The translations under genes were made by a program, and so were the position numbers. Shown one piece after another: positions 1-6,960 of a stretch of DNA of 11,779 nt. Numbering within the stretch: position 1 is the first letter of the stretch; every line of letters starts with the position of its first letter. Under the pieces are notes generated by a model. It did no database searches. It was not told the DNA's origin and was given only the letters and a program-made list of their open reading frames with translations. The stretch is from Oscillospiraceae bacterium (lineage in GTDB: Bacteria; Bacillota; Clostridia; Oscillospirales; Ruminococcaceae), in NCBI GenBank assembly GCA_031285945.1, contig JAITVF010000163.1, forward strand, positions 1-11,779, in the 5' to 3' direction.

Positions 1-58
1 TGGGACGCGCGCATTTTGCGAAAGGCCGCGCCTCCCGCGAAACGGGGTTATGAAATGA
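1..58 (+). CDS. Possible 3' end of an upstream gene (partial)
   Basis: Only the last codons could lie in the window, and the reading frame cannot be decided. One open frame ends with TGA at 56-58, overlapping the lipoprotein start in a 4-nt ATGA arrangement that is typical of translational coupling. Another open frame ends with TGA at 51-53. In other Clostridia, DUF4349 genes often follow an ECF sigma factor or anti-sigma gene (family knowledge), but too few residues are present to recognise either. There is no promoter or terminator in this stretch, which fits the lipoprotein being a downstream member of an operon. Confidence 0.25.
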   Translation, partial: GTRAFCERPRLPRNGVMK

Positions 59-1059
59 AACGCCTTGCTATTACTGTTCTGGCCGTGGCTATGGCCCTAA
101 TAGTCTGCTCCTGCTCCGCAAATATGTCGGCGCCCGCAGCCCGGTCCGCGCCCGCGGATACCGCCGCCGCTCCCGCCGCTCCCGCCGCGAACGCAACGGC
201 CGAGGCCTCGTATGAAGCTGGCGCCTCCGGCTCCGGATACCCCGCCGAGGGCTATGATAAATACAGCGAAGAAGGTCTCTCGGGCGCACTGCCCCTTTTA
301 ACCCCCGGCGGCGGAGACACGCTTCTAAGCTATCAGGCGGAGATGCACCTTCAGACTACCGATTTTATGGCGGGCAGCAGGCTCCTGCTCAATACCGTAG
401 AGGAACTGGGCGGCCACTCACTCAACACCTACATAGAGGGAAGGGACATGTTCGCCGAGGATTCGCTGCGCTACGCCCGGTACGACCTGCGCGTTCCCTC
501 ACGGGAGCTTTCGGGCTTTCTCATAAGGATGGAGGAAGACTTTAACCTGCTTATGCTTAACCAGCGCTCGCTGGATTTTACCGTGGAATACGGCGAAGCC
601 GATACCCGAATGGCCGACCTTAAAGAGCAGGAGGCCCGCCTGATGGAATCGCTGACAGAGGGGCGGAGCGCGGAGGATATGCTCGATATCGAAAACGAGC
701 TTTCGCGCGTGCAGGGCTGGATTGCCGAGCTGGAGGCCGAGACCGCCTCGATTAAAAACGCCGTCGCCTACTCGTATATCTCGGTCAGCCTCTACGAGGT
801 AAGAGAGCCCGTATCCCTGGAGCCCGAGCCCGAGCCGGCCTGGTCCGAGCGAATGGGCGAAGCGGCGAAAAACAGCCTTAATAATTTTCTAGACTTCCTT
901 AAGGGGCTTTCGCTGTTTATTATATCGGCGCTGCCCGTTCTTGCCGCCGTAGCGGTTATAGGAGTACCGGTGATTATGATCGCCCGCCTTATCCGCAGGC
1001 GCAGACAGTCGCGCAAGGTATTGCCCGCGACCCCGGAGGAATCGGAGCAAAAAGAGTAA
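55..1059 (+). CDS. DUF4349 domain-containing lipoprotein
   Basis: This is a predicted membrane-anchored, cell-surface protein of 334 residues; the function of the DUF4349 family is not established. The N-terminus MKRLAITVLAVAMALIVCSC is a lipoprotein signal peptide with a V-C-S-C lipobox, so Cys20 is the likely lipidated residue. Residues 21-65 form an Ala/Pro/Ser-rich linker. The DUF4349 core runs from about 87 to 315 and includes a charged, coiled-coil-like stretch at about 180-235. A C-terminal membrane helix spans about 285-312 and is followed by the basic cluster RLIRRRRQSRK. The protein would thus be held at both ends, with the core outside. ATG at 55 was chosen over the TTG at 16 because it starts the signal peptide directly and has GGGG about 7 nt upstream. 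The gene converges on the ispH-rpsA operon. Family recognised from layout and motifs only. Confidence 0.8.
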   Translation: MKRLAITVLAVAMALIVCSCSANMSAPAARSAPADTAAAPAAPAANATAEASYEAGASGSGYPAEGYDKYSEEGLSGALPLLTPGGGDTLLSYQAEMHLQTTDFMAGSRLLLNTVEELGGHSLNTYIEGRDMFAEDSLRYARYDLRVPSRELSGFLIRMEEDFNLLMLNQRSLDFTVEYGEADTRMADLKEQEARLMESLTEGRSAEDMLDIENELSRVQGWIAELEAETASIKNAVAYSYISVSLYEVREPVSLEPEPEPAWSERMGEAAKNSLNNFLDFLKGLSLFIISALPVLAAVAVIGVPVIMIARLIRRRRQSRKVLPATPEESEQKE

Positions 1060-1061
1060 TA

Positions 1062-1165
1062 ATGCTAATCCGCAAATAAAATGCTTTTATAATATTACTC
1101 TATTGCTTTCCCCGCCTCTGGCGGGGAAAGCAATAGAAAGAAGTATTTTAAATGCGGAGTAGTAT
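1062..1165. repeat. Imperfect 104-nt palindrome with a perfect 18-bp core hairpin
   Basis: The core is a perfect inverted repeat at 1099-1116 and 1120-1137 with the 3-nt loop TCT; the stem contains CTATTGCTTTCCCCGCC. Outside it, 1062-1088 matches the reverse complement of 1139-1165 at 21 of 27 positions, sharing blocks such as TCCGCA and TAAAAT. The two stems are separated by 10 unpaired bases on the left and 1 on the right. The element starts 3 nt after the lipoprotein stop codon and sits between convergent genes. There is no clear T-tract on either side, so a standard intrinsic terminator is not obvious. A MITE-like or REP-like palindromic element, or a bidirectional transcription barrier, are both possible. 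Confidence 0.7.
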
Positions 1166-1182
1166 AAGCCCTACGCCAGCAA

Positions 1183-1220
1183 ATATCCCCCCGCTTTGTG
1201 GTAGCAAAGCGGGGGGATGT
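1183..1220 (-). terminator. Probable terminator of the cmk-plsC-ispH/rpsA operon
   Basis: A perfect 14-bp stem, ATCCCCCCGCTTTG at 1185-1198 paired with 1205-1218, closes a 6-nt loop and can be extended by two pairs (one G-T) to 1183 and 1220. It lies about 50 nt past the ispH-rpsA stop codon. Read on the minus strand it is followed by ATATTT, which is a weak T-tract. On the plus strand no T-run follows. The assignment to the minus strand therefore rests on position and the short T-run. Confidence 0.55.
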
Positions 1221-1268
1221 AGTTATGTCAGATGTTCCGCAAAGACTGCCCTTACCCTGCCCGCTTAC

Positions 1269-3344
1269 TCAAACCTCGCGTATGTTGGCTTCCGCCTCGG
1301 CAAGAAGCTCGACCTCCTGCGGGGTATCCTCGCCGTTGGGCTGGCCCTTGTGGGTCAAGGGCTTTGCGTCAGGCGGGCCAAACTCCATGGAAACCGGCTC
1401 GTCTTCCGCATCCTCCGCCCTAGAACCCTGCTCGACAAGAAACGCACGTATGCTAAGAGAAACGCGCTTCTTGGCAAGGTCGATATCGGTGATCTTAACG
1501 TCGACCTCCTGGCCGACCGAAAGAACGTCGGAGGGCTTGCCTATCCTGTCTGTGGAAATCTGGCTTATGTGAATGAGGCCGTCAACGCCCGGAATAACCT
1601 GCGCGAAAGCGCCAAAGGTGGTGATCGATACGATTTTTACCCTTGCGGTATCCCCCGCGGCGTACTGTTTTTGAAGAACATCCCAAGGGTTATCCTCGCT
1701 TTTTTTGTAGCCCAGGGATATCTTGCGGCTTTCGCGGTCGATATCCTTTATGGTGACCTCGAGCTTTTGGCCTATGCTGACAGCCTCGGAGGGATCCTTT
1801 ATGCGCTTCCAGCTGAGCTCTGAGATATGCACCATGCCGTCCACTCCGCCGAGATCAACAAAGACGCCGTAGCTTGTGATGCTCTTTACGGTTCCGATGT
1901 AAGACTTGCCGATCTCGGCCCCGTTCCAGAACTGCTCCTCCAGGCCTTTGCGCTGATCGCGAAGAACGGCGCGGATAGAGCCGACCGCGCGGCGGCGCTT
2001 TTCGTTGGTCTCGAGTATTCTGAACTGCACCTGGGTTTTAAGCAGGGGCTCAAGGTTGAGGGACTGCTCCCGGGAGACGGTAGCCTGAGAAGCGGGAATA
2101 AATACCCGCACGCCGCTCGAAAGAGCGATAAGCCCGCCCTTTACAACGTCCACCACCGTGCCTGTGAGTATCTCGCCAGATTTTTCGGCCTCAAGAACCT
2201 TCTCGTAGCCGGCAATCGCGTCGAGCCGCTTTTTTGAAAGCATTGCGGTGCCTTCAACGTCGTTGACGCGCAAAACGATAAGCTCAAGCTCATCTCCGAC
2301 CGAAACAAGCTCGTCGAGCTTTGCGCCCGGGTCGTCGGTAAACTCGTGAAAGGGAATGTAGCCCGCGTGCTTGGTGCCGATATCGACAGCTATTTCGTTC
2401 TGCGATACGCTTGTTACTATACCGGTTACCTTCTCCTTCGTATATACTGTCTTAAAGGACTGCTCAAGCATCTCCTCAAAGCTCATCTCATCCTGCACGT
2501 TGGCGATGTCACTCATGGTTTTTAGTACCTCCTTAATTATAAACGCGGGCGTCGACGCCCCGGCGACAAGCCCCGCCGTCCTTACCCCCGCAAACATATG
2601 GGGTGAAAGCTCCCGGGCTTTTTCGACCAGAACAGCCGGTCCGTTCCTGCGGCAGATATCGTAAAGCGCCGCTGTGTTGGAACTGCCGCGTCCACCTGCC
2701 ACTACCGTAATATCGCACCTGCGGGACAGCTCTTCCGCCTCGTTTTGACGCACCTCGGTAGCATTACATATTGTACCAAATAATATAAGGTTCGTCCACT
2801 CTTTTTTTGTTGTTTCTACACACTTCTGCCACTCCGCCAATTTCGACGTGCTTTGGGCGACAAAAATATAGTTTTTTTCAACAGAATCCCCGGCCTCCGC
2901 CTTGACCGTTTTAAGCTCTCCGGCGTTTTTGATCACTACGGCCCCGCCACGGCAGCGGCTCGCTATGGCCGAAACCTCGGGGTGCCCCGCCTTGCCCAGT
3001 ATAAGAACCGCCGCGCCATTATTGCTTTGTACAATCTCAAACGTTTTTTGCACATGGGGGCATACTGTGTCGATAAAGGGGATATTCTTCTCTAAAAGCA
3101 AATCTACGGTTTCCTTGTCGGTTCCGTGGGAGCGGAGCACTACGGTTTCGCCACGAGTAACCTCGCCGATATCCGCGATCACCCGCCCTCCCCGCTCAAG
3201 CAGGCTTTCGAGCAGCTGGGGGTTGTGAAGGGGAGGCCCCAAAAAGCAGAGCCTTTCGCCATTTTCAAAAGCTTTCTCTATCAGCCGTACCGCGCGTGCA
3301 ATCCCGCCGCAAAAGCCCGCGTTTTTGGCTAGCATCACCTTCAC
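1269..3344 (-). CDS. ispH/rpsA: Bifunctional HMB-PP reductase (IspH) / ribosomal protein S1 fusion
   Basis: The 691-residue protein joins two functions, a fusion known from Clostridia. Residues 1-280 are IspH, which reduces HMB-PP to IPP and DMAPP at the end of the MEP isoprenoid pathway. The three Fe-S ligands are C12 (NAGFCGG), C95 (DTVCPH) and C193 (TICNAT). Substrate residues are H40, H121, E123 (GHPE), T166, S221-S222-N223 and S264 (GASTP). Residues 303-635 hold four S1 RNA-binding repeats at about 303-372, 391-460, 476-548 and 561-635. Repeats 3 and 4 are the best conserved (GVFVDLGGVDGMVHISE in repeat 3). The tail is acidic and unstructured in appearance. The start is GTG at 3344, giving MKVMLAKNAGFC as in family members; it overlaps the plsC stop as GTGA. 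A strong internal ribosome binding site precedes the S1 part. Confidence 0.95.
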   Translation of the reverse strand: MKVMLAKNAGFCGGIARAVRLIEKAFENGERLCFLGPPLHNPQLLESLLERGGRVIADIGEVTRGETVVLRSHGTDKETVDLLLEKNIPFIDTVCPHVQKTFEIVQSNNGAAVLILGKAGHPEVSAIASRCRGGAVVIKNAGELKTVKAEAGDSVEKNYIFVAQSTSKLAEWQKCVETTKKEWTNLILFGTICNATEVRQNEAEELSRRCDITVVAGGRGSSNTAALYDICRRNGPAVLVEKARELSPHMFAGVRTAGLVAGASTPAFIIKEVLKTMSDIANVQDEMSFEEMLEQSFKTVYTKEKVTGIVTSVSQNEIAVDIGTKHAGYIPFHEFTDDPGAKLDELVSVGDELELIVLRVNDVEGTAMLSKKRLDAIAGYEKVLEAEKSGEILTGTVVDVVKGGLIALSSGVRVFIPASQATVSREQSLNLEPLLKTQVQFRILETNEKRRRAVGSIRAVLRDQRKGLEEQFWNGAEIGKSYIGTVKSITSYGVFVDLGGVDGMVHISELSWKRIKDPSEAVSIGQKLEVTIKDIDRESRKISLGYKKSEDNPWDVLQKQYAAGDTARVKIVSITTFGAFAQVIPGVDGLIHISQISTDRIGKPSDVLSVGQEVDVKITDIDLAKKRVSLSIRAFLVEQGSRAEDAEDEPVSMEFGPPDAKPLTHKGQPNGEDTPQEVELLAEAEANIREV
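2514..2534 (-). promoter_or_regulatory. Internal Shine-Dalgarno and candidate separate S1 start
   Basis: Inside the fusion gene the minus strand reads AAGGAGGT (2534-2527), then 10 nt (actaaaaacc), then ATG (2516-2514) for Met277. This is the strongest Shine-Dalgarno match I see in the window and it sits exactly at the IspH/S1 domain junction. Initiation here would yield a free 415-residue S1 protein with all four repeats. The spacing is slightly long but workable. The same bases encode Lys-Glu-Val, so part of the match could come from conserved amino acids rather than selection for a ribosome binding site. Confidence 0.45.
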
Positions 3345-3961
3345 GGCCCGTCGCCCCCCGGCACGGCCGGATTGTCAAGAAGGCCGACGATCGCGTCCAT
3401 TATAGCCCTTGCCCCCGCCCTGACCGCCGAGGGGGAGTCGGGGTCGATGTTAAGCTCTTCCTTTTTTATGAGGGGGCCGTAGCGGACGGTGACCCTGGCG
3501 AAGAGCCGCGCGCCCCCGGGCGGATAGCTCACCGCGCAGGGCAGGATGTCGGCCCTTGCCTTGCCGGCGATTACGCATACGCCCGAACGGGGCCGCAGGG
3601 GCTTGCCGTCCCTGGAGCGGGTGCCCTCGGGGAAGATGCCGAGGATTCCGCCTTTTTCGACCACCTCAACCGCCGCGTCAAGAACGCCGCCATCACCAGA
3701 GCCCCGCTTAACGGGAATGACGCCCAAGCCGCGGATAATACGCCCCAGAACGGGGATGCCGACAAGCTCGGCCTTGGCTATATAGTGGATCTGGCGGCGT
3801 ACGCGATGGGCTATAACAATAGGGTCGCAGAAGGAGCGGTGGTTGCAGGCGAGAATAAAGCTTCCCTCCTGCGGGATATTACAGGTTCCCTCGTAGCTTA
3901 TCCTCAGAAAGAGGCGTAGGAAATTGCAGGCGACAAAGCGGCCCAGGCGGTAAAAATTCAT
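3341..3961 (-). CDS. plsC: 1-acyl-sn-glycerol-3-phosphate acyltransferase (PlsC family)
   Basis: This 206-residue membrane-associated acyltransferase transfers an acyl chain to lysophosphatidic acid to form phosphatidic acid, the precursor of membrane phospholipids. The family motifs are in order: the catalytic HX4D box as NHRSFCD (H41, D46), the GVIPVKRG region at about 80-87, and the substrate-binding FPEGTRS box at 110-116. A further hydrophobic block around 139-145 (ILPCAVS) matches the usual fourth motif. The size is normal for bacterial PlsC. The ATG at 3961 overlaps the cmk stop as ATGA, with AAAGGA 12 nt upstream. Its own TGA overlaps the ispH GTG start, so translation of all three genes is probably coupled. 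The cmk-plsC-ispH/rpsA order is common in Clostridia. Acyl-donor preference (acyl-CoA or acyl-ACP) cannot be read from sequence. Confidence 0.92.
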   Translation of the reverse strand: MNFYRLGRFVACNFLRLFLRISYEGTCNIPQEGSFILACNHRSFCDPIVIAHRVRRQIHYIAKAELVGIPVLGRIIRGLGVIPVKRGSGDGGVLDAAVEVVEKGGILGIFPEGTRSRDGKPLRPRSGVCVIAGKARADILPCAVSYPPGGARLFARVTVRYGPLIKKEELNIDPDSPSAVRAGARAIMDAIVGLLDNPAVPGGDGP

Positions 3962-4626
3962 AGCTCGACATATTCCTTTATTGTTTTTAGCACCAGCTCC
4001 ACGCTCTCATCGAGCGTGTTGCCGGTGGTATCCAGCAAAACCGCTCCGGGGGCCCTTCGCAGGGGCGACTCGGCCCGGGTCGAGTCGTTGTGGTCGCGCT
4101 TTATTATATCGCGCAGAACCGCCTCGGGCTCAACCTTTTCGCCACGGGCAATAAACTCCTTGTAGCGTCTTTTGGCCCGGTCCTCGGGGGAGGCGGTCAG
4201 GAATATCTTTAAGTCCGCGCCGGGTATTACCACAGTGCCTATATCCCGGCCGTCCATTATAACGCTGTGCCGCCTCGCCATCTCCCTTTGAAGCTCCAGC
4301 AAAAAGGCCCTTACCGGGGGCATTGCCGAAACGTTGGAGGCGGCCATAGACATCTCGGGCCGTCTTATTTCCTCAGAGACGTCCTCGCCGCAGAGGAAAA
4401 CCCGCTGGGCTCCACCCTTGTGTGAAATGGAGATTTCGGCCTCCTTAAGCCGCGGCCCAAGGGCTTTTTCGTCGGTATCGCATATACCACTTCTTTTAGC
4501 GAAGAGGCCTATAGCCCGGTAGAGGGCCCCGGTATCCACATAGGTAAGCCCCAGCTCCTTGGCAACGGCTCTGGCGATGGTGCTTTTGCCGGCCCCCGAG
4601 GGCCCGTCGATGGCTATGGATATCAC
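3958..4626 (-). CDS. cmk: Cytidylate kinase
   Basis: This cytosolic 222-residue enzyme phosphorylates CMP and dCMP with ATP to CDP and dCDP, recycling nucleotides released by lipid and RNA turnover. The N-terminal P-loop is GPSGAGKST (8-16). It is followed by the conserved DTGALYRA (31-38), the GRDIGTVV nucleotide-binding motif (126-133) and the arginine-rich RDHNDSTR lid region (177-184). Length and layout match the bacterial Cmk family. The start is GTG at 4626: it gives MISIAIDGPSG directly and has GGGGAG about 9 nt upstream. It is the first gene of the tightly overlapped cmk-plsC-ispH/rpsA chain, separated by 104 nt from the flavoprotein gene upstream. I found no convincing promoter in that gap. 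Confidence 0.95.
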   Translation of the reverse strand: MISIAIDGPSGAGKSTIARAVAKELGLTYVDTGALYRAIGLFAKRSGICDTDEKALGPRLKEAEISISHKGGAQRVFLCGEDVSEEIRRPEMSMAASNVSAMPPVRAFLLELQREMARRHSVIMDGRDIGTVVIPGADLKIFLTASPEDRAKRRYKEFIARGEKVEPEAVLRDIIKRDHNDSTRAESPLRRAPGAVLLDTTGNTLDESVELVLKTIKEYVEL

Positions 4627-4704
4627 GGATCGCTTCTCCCCTTTATCGGCTTTATCCTCTAAGCTTAAGCTTCATTCTGTCAGATCCTTGTACGCTTTAA
4701 TATA

Positions 4705-4727
4705 GGGCTTGTTTGATAAATAAGCCC
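4705..4727 (-). terminator. Short hairpin after the flavoprotein gene, possible weak terminator or attenuator
   Basis: GGGCTTGTTT at 4705-4714 pairs with AAATAAGCCC at 4718-4727 (10 bp with one G-T) around a 3-nt loop. It lies only 3 nt beyond the flavoprotein stop codon on the minus strand. The following bases are CTATATTAAAG, not a clean T-tract, so termination would be partial at best. It might separate expression of the flavoprotein from cmk. Confidence 0.3.
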
Positions 4728-4730
4728 CAG

Positions 4731-5963
4731 TCACAGGCTTATTCCCGCGAGGTAGCCGGTAGAAAAGGCGATCTGGAGGTTAAAGCCGCCGGTGCGGGCG
4801 TCGAGATCGAGAACCTCGCCGGCAAAGAACAAGCCCTTCAAGAGCTTTGATTCCATTGTTCCGGGGTTTATCTCCTTAAGGCTGACCCCGCCCGCGGTCA
4901 CCACCGCCTCCTCTATGGGGCGGAGCGCCTTTGGCCGCAGGGTAACGCCCTTTATAAGCTCGCCCAAACGCCGCCGTTCATCCTTGGTTATGCCGTTTAC
5001 CTTGCGCTCAGGCGCTATACCCGAAAGCCTTACCAGCGGCCCCGTTATTGCACGGGGCAAAAGAGCTCCCAGGGAGTTTTGAAAGTCGCGGTTAAGATTT
5101 TGGCCGAAATCACGCAGCAGCCTTGCGTCCAGCTTCTCGCAAGACAGGCCCGGCTTTAAATCGATGCGCAGGGCATAGTCTTCCAAGGGGCCGTCCATAT
5201 GGGCCGAGGCGCTCAGCACAAGGGGCCCGGATACGCCGAAGTGGGTAAAAAGCATTTCTCCCAGCTCTTCAAAGACCGTTTTTTTTCCCTCCCCGCAGGT
5301 CAGGGTCAGGCGGACGTTTCGCAGGGATAATCCCGAAGCCTCACCGCACCAGGCTTCCCTCGTCTCGATAGGAAGAAGGCTCCCCCTCAGCGGGGTTACC
5401 GTGTGGCCCGCCTCCCTCGCAAGGCGGTAGCCGTCCCCCGTAGAGCCGGTGGCCGGGTAGCTGAGCCCCCCCGTAGCGATAACCGCCGAGGGGGAAAGAT
5501 ACTCCCTGCCCGATTCGCATATAACCCCGCGAAGGCCATTATCCCCCGTGAGCAGAGAGACAACCCTCTCACGCTTAAACACGGCTCCCGAGGACTTGGC
5601 GTAGCGCACAAGGGCGTCCACCACGTCCCTTGCCTTGTCGGAGGCGGGGAAGACTCTGCCCCCCCGCTCGGTTTTAAGGGGCACCCCCTGCGACTCGATA
5701 AGACTCATCATATCCTTGGGGGAAAGTGCGCTCAAAGCGCCGTATAAGAATCGCCCGTTGTTTCTTAAGGCCTCAATAAAGGCGCCCTGCTCGCAGTCGT
5801 TGGTCAGGTTGCAGCGGCCCTTACCGGTGAGTCCCACCTTGCGGGCGGGCCGCTCCATCCGCTCGAGCACAAGCACCCCAAGCCCCCGTTTCGCGGCCGC
5901 CCCCGCGCAGATAAGCCCCGCCGCCCCGCCGCCTATTACAAGGGCGTCATACCTCGAAGGCAT
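4731..5963 (-). CDS. NAD(P)/FAD-dependent oxidoreductase, BaiN/HI0933 family
   Basis: This is a predicted cytosolic flavoprotein of 410 residues whose substrate is not established. The N-terminal FAD-binding Rossmann motif is GGGAAG (11-16), with E34 in place to bind the ribose. The family signature GLTGKGRCNLTN is at 44-55. Further family blocks are GGLSYPATGSTGDGY (165-179), HFGVSGP (241-247), TAGGVSLKEI (356-365) and the C-terminal AGEVLDLDARTGGFN (381-395) that closes the FAD site. The length is typical. Relatives are named aminoacetone oxidase-like or BaiN-like, but those labels do not prove activity here. The ATG at 5963 lies 17 nt inside the preceding regulator gene and has an excellent GGGAGG about 7 nt upstream, so the two are probably co-translated. 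The same flavoprotein often precedes cmk in clostridial genomes (family knowledge). Confidence 0.88.
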   Translation of the reverse strand: MPSRYDALVIGGGAAGLICAGAAAKRGLGVLVLERMERPARKVGLTGKGRCNLTNDCEQGAFIEALRNNGRFLYGALSALSPKDMMSLIESQGVPLKTERGGRVFPASDKARDVVDALVRYAKSSGAVFKRERVVSLLTGDNGLRGVICESGREYLSPSAVIATGGLSYPATGSTGDGYRLAREAGHTVTPLRGSLLPIETREAWCGEASGLSLRNVRLTLTCGEGKKTVFEELGEMLFTHFGVSGPLVLSASAHMDGPLEDYALRIDLKPGLSCEKLDARLLRDFGQNLNRDFQNSLGALLPRAITGPLVRLSGIAPERKVNGITKDERRRLGELIKGVTLRPKALRPIEEAVVTAGGVSLKEINPGTMESKLLKGLFFAGEVLDLDARTGGFNLQIAFSTGYLAGISL

Positions 5964-6828
5964 TGCCGTCCTCCCTCTGGTAAACGTTGTACTGCTCCCA
6001 TATATCCTCGAGCCGGTCGTACACGGCGGTGATTTCCTCTCGCTTTCGCATACCTATCGCCATTATAAGGGCGTTCACGATACTCAGCGGAGCCACCAGG
6101 GAATCTACGAATCCGGCCATGTCGCTTCCAGCCACCAGAACATGATCGGCCACCCTGCATATGGGGGCCGAGTAAGAATCGGTTATGGCTATAACGGTCG
6201 CGCCGCTCTCACGGGCGAAGGACGCCGCCTTAACGGTCCGGCTTGAGTAGCGCGAAAAGGTTATTCCTATAAAAACGTCTCCCGGGCCTATTCTCAGCAT
6301 CTGCTCAAAGATCGCGCCGGTGCTGGCGGTATCCACATTGCGGACGTCCTCGAAAATGTGGGTGAAGTAAAAGCTCATAAAGGTGGCGATTGCCGCCGCC
6401 GAGCGCACCCCTATCACATAGATGCGCCTCGCCGCGATAACCGAGTCGACAACCGAGTCGAACACCGACCTGTCGGTCAGCTCCAAGGTGCGCCTGAGGG
6501 TATCGGCGTCGGTCTGGAGCACCTGGCGCAGGATGTCGCCGCTTCCTATACGGTCGCTGGCCACCTCCATACGCTGAACGGCGGTAAGGCGGTTTCTCGC
6601 GACCTCACGCAGCGCCTTTTGCAGTACGGGATAACCGTCGTAGCCCATCTCGGCGGCAAAGCGTACCACGGTGGATTCGCTTACCCCCACCGTGTCGCCC
6701 AGGCGCGCGGCTGTCATGAAGGCTGCCTTTTCGCAGTGCTCCATGATATAGGCGGCGATCCGCTTTTGCCCCTTGGAAAAAGACGGCATGGCCTTTTCGA
6801 TCTCCAAAAAGAGCAAATCTGCCGGCAT
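5947..6828 (-). CDS. MurR/RpiR-family transcriptional regulator with SIS domain
   Basis: This 293-residue DNA-binding regulator belongs to a family that senses phosphosugars. Residues 1-77 form the RpiR-type helix-turn-helix domain, with the motif AARLGDTVGVSESTVVRFAAEMGYDGY at about 40-66 in two parts: AARLGDTVGV and SESTVVRFAAEMGY. Residues 125-265 form the SIS sugar-phosphate-binding domain, beginning RIYVIGVRSAAA (135-146), with FSRYSSRTVK (191-200) and AITDSYSAPI (214-223) as ligand-loop blocks. Family members control genes for N-acetylmuramate, ribose or other sugar catabolism, usually adjacent ones. No sugar gene is visible here. The ATG at 6828 has AAAGGAAG 7-8 nt upstream. The gene overlaps the flavoprotein by 17 nt and lies 108 nt after dapB, so read-through from the dapB promoter is plausible. 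Target and inducer are unknown. Confidence 0.9.
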   Translation of the reverse strand: MPADLLFLEIEKAMPSFSKGQKRIAAYIMEHCEKAAFMTAARLGDTVGVSESTVVRFAAEMGYDGYPVLQKALREVARNRLTAVQRMEVASDRIGSGDILRQVLQTDADTLRRTLELTDRSVFDSVVDSVIAARRIYVIGVRSAAAIATFMSFYFTHIFEDVRNVDTASTGAIFEQMLRIGPGDVFIGITFSRYSSRTVKAASFARESGATVIAITDSYSAPICRVADHVLVAGSDMAGFVDSLVAPLSIVNALIMAIGMRKREEITAVYDRLEDIWEQYNVYQREDGNAFEV

Positions 6829-6908
6829 GAAAACTCTTCCTTTCGGTGTTGGGTCTTTTGGCGCGGGGTTATATTCCGCCGCTATTCCCGCCCTTAGACC
6901 GTGCCAAT

Positions 6909-6960
6909 AGTGGTCTGACCGGCCAGCTCTTACAACTCATTTCTGGTCGGTCAAACCACT
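6909..6960 (-). promoter_or_regulatory. Long stem-loop spanning the dapB stop codon
   Basis: On the minus-strand transcript AGTGGTTTGACCGACCAG (6960-6943, last dapB codons) pairs with CTGGCCGGTCAGACCACT (6926-6909). Of 18 positions, 16 are Watson-Crick, one is G-U and one is an A-C mismatch. The 16-nt loop contains the dapB TGA. No T-tract follows (next is ATTGGCACGG), so it is not a classic terminator. The downstream arm can alternatively pair with GGTCTAA at 6900-6894. Confidence 0.5.

Noticed and set aside
1152..2237. Plus-strand frames opposite ispH-rpsA (223 and 136 codons)
   Set aside because: They are shadows of the conserved S1 coding sequence; no promoter, SD or family motif supports them.
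4627..4704. Promoter for cmk in the gap after the flavoprotein gene
   Set aside because: TATATT and CTGACA occur, but no pair of boxes has an acceptable spacing and match.
6829..6936. Promoter for the MurR/RpiR gene
   Set aside because: TATAAC is present, but no -35 box lies at a suitable distance; read-through from dapB is simpler.
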